Below, piece after piece: positions 1-5,333 of a stretch of DNA of 8,283 bases (positions are counted from its first letter, which is position 1; each line of letters starts with the position of its first letter). Source of the DNA: a bacterium (lineage in GTDB: Bacteria; Vulcanimicrobiota; Vulcanimicrobiia; Vulcanimicrobiales; SCRA01); contig JAGWST010000122.1 in NCBI GenBank assembly GCA_028869325.1, forward strand, positions 1 through 8,283, read 5' to 3'. The position numbers were made by a program, and so were the translations under genes. The notes beneath the pieces were generated by a model that did not search any database, had not been told where the DNA came from, and saw only the letters and a program-made list of their open reading frames with translations.

Positions 1-900
1 CTTGGCCTGGTACATGGCGGTGTCGGCCGCGCGCAGCAGGCTCTCCCAGTTGGTTCCGTCGCGCGGAGCGATGCTGATGCCGGCGGTTGCAGCGATGTTG
101 TAACGCCTGCCGTCGATGACGACGCCCGAGCTCAACGCCTCTAGAATGTACTCCACGGTCTTGGCGATCTCGTCGCTGCCCTGCGCGCTGCGATGCAGGA
201 TCACGAACTCATCGCCTCCCCAGCGGCAGAGAAAGTCTCCCTGCCCCAAGCGTGAGCGCAGGCGCTCCGCCACGTCGACGAGGATATCGTCGCCACGCGT
301 GTGACCAAAGGTATCGTTGAGATACGCGAAGCCGTCCAAATCGACGAAGATGATCGCCAGCTCCTCGGCCGGTCCATCCATCTCGCTGATGCGGCGCTGG
401 AGAACCCGCTGCAGCTCGGCTCTGTTGGGCAGATCGGTCAGCGGGTCATGGTACGCTTGGTGCTCCAATCGCCGCTCTGCATCTCGTGCGTCGGAGATGT
501 TTAGCGCCACGCCGATCGCGCCGCAGATCTCCCCCCTGGCGTCGCGCAGCGGCTCGACATGGACGCTCAGTGTCACCCGCCCCGCCAGGGCGAGAGACAT
601 GGAGACGGCCTCGCCCGCGAGGGCCGATTGGTGGGCCAGTGCCATCTCGCCGCTTGCGCCCCCGTGTGAGGCGAAGCCCTCGGCGATGGGGCGGCCAACC
701 ATCATCTCCGGTGTGCGCCCCAAGTCGCTGAGCGCCTTTCCGGTGACGGAGAGCAACCGTAGGTTCAGGTCGGTCGTCCAGACGGCCGCGGGAAGCTGCT
801 CCAGGACGAAACGAAGGCGAACCTGCGCCGCCTCCGCGCTATCCTCCGTGCCGGAGCATTCGGGCGTCTCCCGAGATTGTGGCTCCTGACCCGATTCCAC
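1..900 (-). CDS. PAS-GGDEF diguanylate cyclase, C-terminus cut by window edge
   Basis: Probable diguanylate cyclase, which joins two GTP into the second messenger c-di-GMP in the cytoplasm. 300 residues are visible from GTG at 900. A PAS-like sensor fold spans about residues 28-138 (it begins FVLEQLPAAVWTTDLNLRLL and ends GAIGVALNISDARD). A linker helix leads into the GGDEF domain from about 147 (HQAYHDPLTDLPNR). The metal-binding segment FVDLDGF has D187, N195-D196 follow, and the active loop RWGGDEF is at 226-232 with all catalytic residues intact. The visible end is ADTAMYQAK, so only the last few dozen residues, or a further domain such as EAL, lie outside. The inhibitory RxxD site is degenerate (G219-Q-G-D222). 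No membrane segment is seen, so the sensor is cytoplasmic. The start is uncertain: GTG 900 follows a GGAGCGGGG stretch, TTG 936 follows GTGAGG, and GTG 1002 is the first possible start after an in-frame stop. The ligand of the PAS domain is unknown. Confidence 0.93.
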   Translation of the reverse strand, partial: MESGQEPQSRETPECSGTEDSAEAAQVRLRFVLEQLPAAVWTTDLNLRLLSVTGKALSDLGRTPEMMVGRPIAEGFASHGGASGEMALAHQSALAGEAVSMSLALAGRVTLSVHVEPLRDARGEICGAIGVALNISDARDAERRLEHQAYHDPLTDLPNRAELQRVLQRRISEMDGPAEELAIIFVDLDGFAYLNDTFGHTRGDDILVDVAERLRSRLGQGDFLCRWGGDEFVILHRSAQGSDEIAKTVEYILEALSSGVVIDGRRYNIAATAGISIAPRDGTNWESLLRAADTAMYQAK

Positions 901-998
901 TACGTCGCGCCCCGCTCCGCTCCGCGTTCTCGCCAACGGCGCCTCACATACCCGCGAGGCCCGCCCTCCATGGTACGACGATGACTGTGGCCAAGCCC

Positions 999-1041
999 AC
1001 ACTCAGTGTAAAGTTTCCGTAAAGATCAAGCCTGTGTAAAG
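999..1041 (-). promoter_or_regulatory. CTTTAC repeats and small palindrome upstream of the GGDEF gene
   Basis: Read on the minus strand, CTTTAC occurs three times (1041-1036, 1024-1019, 1013-1008). The last two are 11 bases apart (CTTTAC-N5-CTTTAC). A perfect palindrome ACACT-C-AGTGT lies at 999-1009 and overlaps the last copy. Direct repeats one helical turn apart are the usual operator form for OmpR/PhoB-family response regulators. This spacer is the only one available upstream of the diguanylate cyclase gene. I could not place a convincing sigma-70 promoter here. Function is inferred. Confidence 0.3.
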
Positions 1042-1060
1042 CGAGGGGTGCGCCGCCGCC

Positions 1061-1882
1061 TCACTCGCCGGCGGAGGCGCCGGCGCTCAACTCGATATCG
1101 AAGCTCTTCGCTAGCTCCTCGTCCAACAGCGCGTAGATCTCGCGCTCCAGTCCCCGCAGCTCCTCCGACGTCACGTCCCGCGGACGCGGCGCGTCGACGC
1201 GCCACTCCGCCTTGATCCGGCCCGGGCGGGACGACATCACCAGGATGCGGTCGGCAAGAAAGATCGCCTCGATCACGGAATGCGTGATGAAGACCACCGT
1301 GCGCCGCTGCTCCTGCCAGATGCGCAAGAGCTCGCGCTGCAGGAATCGCCGCGTGAGCGCGTCGAGCGCGCCGAAAGGTTCGTCCATCAGCATGATCGAC
1401 GGCTCGACCGCGAATGCGCGTGCGATCGCCACGCGTTGCTTCATACCGCCTGAGAGCTCGTCGATGCTCTTGTTGGCAAAATCGTGCAGACCCACCAAGC
1501 GCAGATGGTGCAGCGCCAGCTCACGCCGCCGCCGAGGCGGAATCTCTTTGCGCGCAAGCCCGAACTCCACGTTCTCGAGCACGGAGAGCCACGGAAAGAG
1601 GGCGTAGCTCTGGAAGACCATGCTGCGGTCCACACTCGGGCCGGTGATCGGCTGGCCGCCCACCAATGCCGCCCCGGCGGTCGGCTTCAGGAAGCCCGCC
1701 AGAACCTGCAGCAGCGTGCTCTTGCCGCAGCCGGTCGGGCCGACGATCACCAGGAACTCTCCTGCCTCCACGTCCACGGAGACGGGCCCCAAGGCTTCCA
1801 CCGTCTCGCCGGAGCGGGTCTCGTACGTCTTTGTCAGGCCCGCGATGCGTAGAGGCTTGCCGGTATTCGTTGCTGTCATCAT
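1061..1882 (-). CDS. ABC transporter ATPase, nitrate/sulfonate/taurine family
   Basis: Cytoplasmic ATPase that powers the importer encoded with the two genes upstream. It has 273 residues, normal for the SsuB/TauB/NrtD family. Motifs appear in order: Walker A GPTGCGKST at 48-56, Q-loop Q91 in FQSYALFPW, signature LSGGM at 143-147, Walker B IMLMDE at 163-168 followed by PFGALD, and H-loop H201 in FITHSVIEA. The PFGALDALTR and ITHSVIEA segments are typical of this family. The start is the first of two tandem ATGs (1882 and 1879). ATG 1882 gives an ATGA overlap with the permease stop, the usual sign of translational coupling. The same frame stays open to 2314, but that extension is arginine-rich antisense-like sequence over the permease in another frame and is not part of the gene. 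The last about 25 residues (DEELAKSFDIELSAGASAGE) are a variable tail. The substrate cannot be told from the ATPase. Confidence 0.95.
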   Translation of the reverse strand: MMTATNTGKPLRIAGLTKTYETRSGETVEALGPVSVDVEAGEFLVIVGPTGCGKSTLLQVLAGFLKPTAGAALVGGQPITGPSVDRSMVFQSYALFPWLSVLENVEFGLARKEIPPRRRRELALHHLRLVGLHDFANKSIDELSGGMKQRVAIARAFAVEPSIMLMDEPFGALDALTRRFLQRELLRIWQEQRRTVVFITHSVIEAIFLADRILVMSSRPGRIKAEWRVDAPRPRDVTSEELRGLEREIYALLDEELAKSFDIELSAGASAGE

Positions 1883-2691
1883 CCTGCGTTGCGCGCGTAG
1901 CGGCCCTGAAGGTAGCGAAAGAACGTGTCGAACAGAAATCCCAGCACGCCGATCGCGATCATGCCCGCGAGGACCTCGTCGGCGCGCAGAATATCCATGC
2001 CGTTGGCGATCAGATAGCCCAGACCGGTGTGGGCCGCCACCAGCTCGGCGGCGATGATCGCCGCCCAGCCCGTGCCGAAGGCGACGCGCAAGCCTACCAC
2101 GATGCTGGGCATGGACGCAGGCACCATGACGCGCAGAAACAGCGCGACGCGAGTGGTGCAGCCGAAGACTTGGCCGGCGTGCAGCAGGATCGGGTCGATG
2201 CCCTTGACCCCGGCGATGGTGCTGAGCAGCATCGGAAAGAACGTCCCGATGAAAACCACGAAGATCTTCCCCGATTCGCCGATGCCGAACCAGAGAATGG
2301 CCAGCGGGATCCACGCCAGAGGCGAGATCGGCCGCAGCAGCTCGACGAAGGGATTGATGAGGCGCTCCAAACGGCGCGAGCTTCCCATCAGCAAGCCCAG
2401 CGGAATCGCTACGATGGCCGAGAGGAGCCAGGCGGAGATGACTCGCCCGAGGCTATAGGCCGTGTCCAAGCCCAGCTCGCCGTCACGCAGCAGGTGGCCG
2501 AGCGTCCACGCCACGGTGATCGGCTGTGGAAGCACCGAGGGATCCGGCTTCGTGAGGATGACCACGAACTGCCATATCAGCACGATGGTCACCGCGGCAT
2601 AGAGGAAGGGCAGCGACCGTGCCGTCGCGGCGAACGGGATCCGTACGGTCGTCGCGAACGGCGCGGCGGAGGTCGCAGCCCTGCTCCTCAC
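1879..2691 (-). CDS. ABC transporter permease, nitrate/sulfonate/taurine family
   Basis: Integral inner-membrane subunit of the importer; it would form a homodimer that docks the ATPase. It has 270 residues, usual for SsuC/TauC-like permeases (binding-protein-dependent transport fold). Hydrophobic segments lie at about 27-47, 84-104, 123-160, 205-220 and 240-258. The cytoplasmic coupling (EAA) loop is near 171-200 (HAGQVFGCTTRVALFLRVMV, then PASMPSIVVGLR), with the conserved glycine and the P-x3-P-x-I-x2-GL ending. ISPLAWIPLAILWFGIGES at about 122-140 is a typical family segment. The start codon is GTG at 2691, overlapping the binding-protein stop as GTGA, so translation is probably coupled. 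It ends in an ATGA overlap with the ATPase gene. Confidence 0.94.
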   Translation of the reverse strand: MRSRAATSAAPFATTVRIPFAATARSLPFLYAAVTIVLIWQFVVILTKPDPSVLPQPITVAWTLGHLLRDGELGLDTAYSLGRVISAWLLSAIVAIPLGLLMGSSRRLERLINPFVELLRPISPLAWIPLAILWFGIGESGKIFVVFIGTFFPMLLSTIAGVKGIDPILLHAGQVFGCTTRVALFLRVMVPASMPSIVVGLRVAFGTGWAAIIAAELVAAHTGLGYLIANGMDILRADEVLAGMIAIGVLGFLFDTFFRYLQGRYARNAG

Positions 2692-3707
2692 TCGCCGGTC
2701 ACCATGCAGGTCTTGCCCCGCTTGACCTCGTGCAGCGCGTTAATGGCGAACGAGGGCTCGATCTTCGGCATGTCGCTTGGCTTCAAGATGCCGGCCCCCT
2801 TAAGGAACGCCGTGTAGGCCGTCATCGTGCCCCGCGTCGGGATGACGTCCAAGCTATAGACGGAGACCCCCTGGGCCAGCGAGAGCGCGATGACGTTCTC
2901 CGGTATCCCGATCTGGTCGCTCCAGAGCTTCGCCGCCTCATGCGGATGGCAGAGGATATAGTTGATCGCCTCGACGTTGGCAGTCACGATGGCCTGCGTA
3001 ATATCCGGATGCTGCCGTAGGAAGGTGTTCTGCACGTAGACGCCATTGCCGATGTAGTGGTGTGCCATGATCGGCATGATCTGCTCGGCCTTGATCAGCA
3101 GGCGCAGCTTGCCGGAGGCCAAGCCCACCGAGATCGAAGGGTCCCACGTGATGCCCGCGTCCACGGCCTTGTGCTCTACGAGGATCGGGATATCGGGGCC
3201 GCTCGATTTGAAGAGCTTGATATCCGCGGCGGTCAAGCCGCAGTTGGCGAGCGCCTTGAGCAAGAGCGGGTATTGCTGCGAGCCGATGCCGGGAAAGGCC
3301 ACGGTCTTTCCCTTGAGGTCACACGGCGACTTCAGCGGCGACTCGATCGGCACGAGAATCGCCGTCTGCTCCAGGATGTTGATCGCCACCAGCGTCGCGG
3401 GCAGGCGCGAGGCCGCGATCGCCGCTGGGCCCATGCCGGCGGAGGCCACCTGCAGGGCGCCCGCCGCCATCGCCTGGTTCTCCGGGGCGCCGTAGGAGAA
3501 CTCGCGGAAGACGATGCTGACGTGGTACTTCTTCTCGATCGGCGTGAAGAGGCCCAGCGCTTTGGCGATGAACGACGGGTCGGTGTCCGGCTGCACCCCG
3601 TAATTGATGGTCTGGTCGGCGGCGGCCGGCCGAGCGAGAAGCACGGGGGCAAGCAGTGTGGCCAGTAGGGCCACGGCAAGAGTGCCGCGGTGGTGGATCT
3701 TCCGCAT
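2688..3707 (-). CDS. ABC transporter periplasmic solute-binding protein, SsuA/TauA/NMT1-like
   Basis: Captures the transported solute outside the inner membrane and delivers it to the permease. It has 339 residues. The N-terminus is a clear Sec signal peptide: positively charged MRKIHHR, a hydrophobic core at about 9-25, and a likely cleavage after ARPAAA (residue 30). No lipobox cysteine is present, so the mature protein should be soluble in a periplasm. Family hallmarks are INYGVQPDTDPSFIAKALGLF (34-54), REFSYGAPENQAMAAGALQV (68-87), ILVPIESPLKSPCDLKGKTV (117-136) and KAVDAGITWDP (180-190). These match the nitrate/sulfonate/taurine (SsuA, TauA, NMT1/THI5) superfamily. The mature protein has four cysteines (129, 156, 253, 334), enough for disulfides. 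The start is well set by AAGGAG eight bases upstream. No monooxygenase, sulfatase or thiamin gene lies nearby, so the ligand (sulfonate, pyrimidine, nitrate-like or other) is unknown. Confidence 0.94.
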   Translation of the reverse strand: MRKIHHRGTLAVALLATLLAPVLLARPAAADQTINYGVQPDTDPSFIAKALGLFTPIEKKYHVSIVFREFSYGAPENQAMAAGALQVASAGMGPAAIAASRLPATLVAINILEQTAILVPIESPLKSPCDLKGKTVAFPGIGSQQYPLLLKALANCGLTAADIKLFKSSGPDIPILVEHKAVDAGITWDPSISVGLASGKLRLLIKAEQIMPIMAHHYIGNGVYVQNTFLRQHPDITQAIVTANVEAINYILCHPHEAAKLWSDQIGIPENVIALSLAQGVSVYSLDVIPTRGTMTAYTAFLKGAGILKPSDMPKIEPSFAINALHEVKRGKTCMVTGE

Positions 3708-3715
3708 CTTCTGAT

Positions 3716-3721
3716 CTCCTT
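3716..3721 (-). promoter_or_regulatory. Strong Shine-Dalgarno of the ABC operon
   Basis: AAGGAG on the minus strand, eight bases before the ATG at 3707. It is the best ribosome binding site in the window and fixes the start of the solute-binding protein. Confidence 0.85.
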
Positions 3722-3796
3722 CGGCGTGGCTGCGAGGGGAAACCCGAGTCGAACGAAGGGCACAAGAGGAAAAACCATGACCTGGATAGACCGGTA

Positions 3797-3825
3797 CGGA
3801 CAGCTAAGAGTTGCAGGGCTATTAT
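3797..3825 (+). promoter_or_regulatory. Possible plus-strand promoter toward the cupin gene
   Basis: CGGACA (3797-3802), a 17-base spacer and TATTAT (3820-3825) resemble a sigma-70 promoter, four of six and five of six bases matching. The -10 lies on the same bases as the minus-strand -10, so the two would be mutually exclusive. A transcript from here would have a leader of about 190 bases and start just before the 3838-3857 hairpin. The evidence is weak: any TATAAT-like box partly reads the same on both strands. Confidence 0.22.
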
Positions 3826-3849
3826 ACGTCCATTGTCCGGGGCGCGCAA
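3821..3849 (-). promoter_or_regulatory. Sigma-70-type promoter of the ABC importer operon
   Basis: On the minus strand, TTGCGC (3849-3844), exactly 17 bases, then a perfect TATAAT (3826-3821). It stands in otherwise GC-rich DNA, 114 bases before the solute-binding protein start, and is correctly oriented for the three-gene operon. The -35 matches consensus only in its TTG. The -35 sits inside the inverted repeat 3838-3857, which could serve as an operator. Confidence 0.6.
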
Positions 3850-3857
3850 GCGCCCCG
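3838..3857. repeat. Perfect 8-bp inverted repeat with GCAA loop on the ABC -35 element
   Basis: CGGGGCGC-GCAA-GCGCCCCG: an uninterrupted 8-bp stem with a four-base loop of GNRA type when read as plus-strand RNA. No T-run follows on either strand, so it is not a standard terminator. It covers the -35 hexamer of the minus-strand promoter, which makes an operator or a structured plus-strand leader the likelier roles. Confidence 0.7.
3842..3855 (+). repeat. 14-bp direct repeat, copy 1 (upstream of the cupin gene)
   Basis: GCGCGCAAGCGCCC, identical to the copy at 4435-4448. This copy forms most of the GCAA-loop hairpin over the ABC promoter. Confidence 0.6.
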
Positions 3858-4023
3858 CCCCCACGGCCTCCCGCGGCGGCCACGTCGGCGCGCCTGACGA
3901 TACGCCGTCGAGGTACGCACAATGGCCCTTCCGCTGCGCTCGCACGAGGACTAACGTGGAGGCGTGGCTCTGTCTCGCCTGCGATGATCTTGCCAGGCAG
4001 GCAGTCACGGAAGGCGGTGCACC

Positions 4024-4398
4024 ATGGCAACGAGAGCGACCAAGGGCATGGAGCGCAAGAGCTTCTCATCTCCGGACGAGCGGCGGCCATTCGACAAAGG
4101 CAGCCTCGAGGTCGTGAACGTCGGCGGTAGTACGATCGGGCGCGGGACCTTCCAGCCGGGCTTCAAATGGTCGGAGTGTGTGAAGCCCATCGCCAAGACG
4201 CACTCGTGCGAGGCGCGTCATCTGGGCTACATGGTTTCGGGCCGCATGAAGATCGTCATGGACGACGGCTCGGAGATGGAGGTCGCCCCGGGCGAAGCGG
4301 CGTTTATCCCCGCTGGTCACGACGCTTGGGTCGTCGGCAAGGAGCCCTGCGTCTTCATCGACTTCTCGGGCTTCGCCGAGTACGCCAAGAAGGCATAG
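4024..4398 (+). CDS. Small single-domain cupin protein
   Basis: A 124-residue protein made almost entirely of one cupin beta-barrel, no signal peptide, presumably cytoplasmic. The first cupin motif reads H60-S-C62-x3-H66-x6-G73 (HSCEARHLGYMVSG). Compared with the canonical HxH-x3,4-E-x6-G, Cys replaces the second His and His replaces the Glu. The second motif is G90-x5-PAGH99DAW, with the His directly after PAG and no following Asn. The core GYMVSGRMKIVMDDGSEMEV and GEAAFIPAGHDAWVV is otherwise well formed. Small cupins with HDAWVVG-type endings are, as I recall, a recurrent uncharacterised family in GC-rich bacteria. Function (enzyme, ligand sensor or storage) cannot be assigned. The start at ATG 4024 has GGAAGG nine bases upstream; an in-frame ATG at 4048 after CAAGGGC is the alternative. 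It is likely a single-gene unit, closed by the hairpin at 4408-4440. Confidence 0.88.
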   Translation: MATRATKGMERKSFSSPDERRPFDKGSLEVVNVGGSTIGRGTFQPGFKWSECVKPIAKTHSCEARHLGYMVSGRMKIVMDDGSEMEVAPGEAAFIPAGHDAWVVGKEPCVFIDFSGFAEYAKKA

Positions 4399-4407
4399 CG
4401 CAAAGGC

Positions 4408-4440
4408 GCGCGTAACGGCGGCGAGCCCGTCGTTGCGCGC
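4408..4440 (+). terminator. Strong 14-bp hairpin after the cupin gene, probable terminator without U-tract
   Basis: The left arm 4408-4421 pairs with the right arm 4427-4440 over 14 consecutive base pairs, two of them G-U, with a CGAGC loop. It starts nine bases after the cupin stop codon. A terminator role is inferred from position and strength. The sequence after it is AAGCGCCCGG, with no T-run, so termination would have to be factor-dependent or the hairpin serves as a 3' end stabiliser. Confidence 0.55.
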
Positions 4441-4448
4441 AAGCGCCC
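4435..4448 (+). repeat. 14-bp direct repeat, copy 2 (downstream of the cupin gene)
   Basis: GCGCGCAAGCGCCC, identical to 3842-3855. Here GCGC-GCAA-GCGC can form a short 4-bp hairpin that competes with the base of the 4408-4440 stem. Confidence 0.6.
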
Positions 4449-4517
4449 GGCTGTTTCGATCTATCGCGCCGCCGGCAGCGGGTCGTTTGGCGTGCCTCTG
4501 CTGCCGATACCCCCCAT

Positions 4518-5333
4518 ATGGCCATCGACGTTACGGCCTTCACGGATGTGGATAGCGGTGACGCGCCCGCCTTAATCGCCTACCTCGACGTCTGCACGCG
4601 CCTCGCTCGCAGCCGGAAGCCGGCGGACTACGCGCGCCAGGGAATCGCCCCGGGCATGGCCGTGCTCGACGCGGGCTGCGGGACGGGCGACGACGTGCGC
4701 GCCATCGCTGAGCTGGTGGGACCAGCCGGGCGCGTCGCGGGCGTGGACTCCAGTCGCGCGATGATCCTCGCGGCGCGGCAGCGTGGCCTTCCGCCGAACG
4801 CGGAGGTACGTCTGGCGCCGGCGCACGCCGTGCCGTATCCCGACAGGGCGTTCGACTTGGTACGCGCCGAGCGTCTCTTCCAGCACCTGGCGCAGCCCGA
4901 CGCCGCGGCACGCGAGTTGCTCCGCGTCCTCAAGCCGGGCGGTGCCATCACCATCCTCGATCAAGACTGGCAGACGATGGACGTAGGCGGGGCAGACCCG
5001 GAGCTCAGCGGGCGTATCGCCGGCGCATTCGCAAGCAGTCTGGCCAACGGGCGCGCCGGCGCCCTGCACGGCGCCGTGCTGCAACGCGCCGGGTTTCGTG
5101 AGATCGAGAGCTGCGCCACGCGCACGACCTTGCCGTTGGGCCCGGCCTACGCCTTGGTTCTGAGCACGGCCGTCGAGACGGCCAAACTCTCGGGCGCGCT
5201 GAGCGCAGCGCAAGCCGAGGAGTGGATCGCCTCGCTGTTGGCGGCCAATCGGCGCGGAGCATTCTCGTTCGCGGTGACGATGCACGCGACGCACGCCCGG
5301 GTTGGCGCTACGAGTAGGCCAGGATGCTCTTGA
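4518..5333 (+). CDS. Class I SAM-dependent methyltransferase (UbiE/Methyltransf_11 type)
   Basis: Predicted cytoplasmic enzyme that transfers a methyl group from S-adenosylmethionine to an unknown small molecule. It has 271 residues. Motif I VLDAGCGTG is at 49-57, the acidic ribose-binding residue is D77 (GVDSS), motif II is FDLVRAERLFQHL at 112-124 and motif III is LKPGGAITILD at 138-148. This order and the RAERLFQHL segment are typical of the UbiE/arsenite/phospholipid methyltransferase-like class. About 40 N-terminal residues and a helical C-terminal part (about 160-271) should hold substrate specificity. ATG 4518 is the first ATG or GTG after an in-frame stop at 4413. The bases before it (GATACCCCCCAT) carry no Shine-Dalgarno, so translation may be leaderless or weak. 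Its last 26 bases lie antisense over the end of the sigma factor gene. Confidence 0.9.
   Translation: MAIDVTAFTDVDSGDAPALIAYLDVCTRLARSRKPADYARQGIAPGMAVLDAGCGTGDDVRAIAELVGPAGRVAGVDSSRAMILAARQRGLPPNAEVRLAPAHAVPYPDRAFDLVRAERLFQHLAQPDAAARELLRVLKPGGAITILDQDWQTMDVGGADPELSGRIAGAFASSLANGRAGALHGAVLQRAGFREIESCATRTTLPLGPAYALVLSTAVETAKLSGALSAAQAEEWIASLLAANRRGAFSFAVTMHATHARVGATSRPGCS

Larger units (their letters stand above)
3722..4023. other. Divergent intergenic region between the ABC operon and the cupin gene
   Basis: About 300 bases with no convincing gene. It holds the minus-strand promoter of the ABC operon (3821-3849), a perfect hairpin across the -35 element (3838-3857) and a weaker plus-strand promoter candidate (3797-3825). 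The ABC leader downstream of the promoter would be roughly 105 bases. I do not recognise a TPP, SAM or other known riboswitch in it. The stretch 3858-4008 shows nothing clear. GGAAGG at 4009-4014 is the probable ribosome binding site of the cupin gene. Confidence 0.7.

Noticed and set aside
317..889. Plus-strand open frame opposite the PAS-GGDEF gene
   Set aside because: Low-complexity Arg/Ser/Pro translation, and the minus strand carries an unmistakable GGDEF domain.
1038..1068. Terminator for the ABC operon (GCGAG...CTCGC followed by TTT on the minus strand)
   Set aside because: Only five base pairs with an 18-base loop and three Ts; too weak, and it includes the stop codon region of the ATPase.
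1883..2314. N-terminal extension of the ATPase frame up to ATG 2314
   Set aside because: The extra residues are arginine/histidine-rich and overlie the permease gene in another frame. The ATGA junction at 1882 and the family length fit the short start.
3722..3814. Riboswitch in the ABC operon leader (TPP was considered because of NMT1/THI5-like binding proteins)
   Set aside because: I find neither the CUGAGA nor the downstream conserved block of the TPP aptamer, and no other known aptamer pattern.
3922..3954. Ten-codon upstream open frame before the cupin gene
   Set aside because: No ribosome binding site and no sign of conservation; short frames like this are expected by chance.
3777..4130. 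Possible plus-strand gene starting at ATG 3777 with an AGAGGA ribosome-binding-like sequence seven bases upstream
   Set aside because: The translation becomes Pro/Arg-rich with no fold, it crosses the promoter region and hairpin, and it runs over 100 bases into the cupin gene in a different frame.
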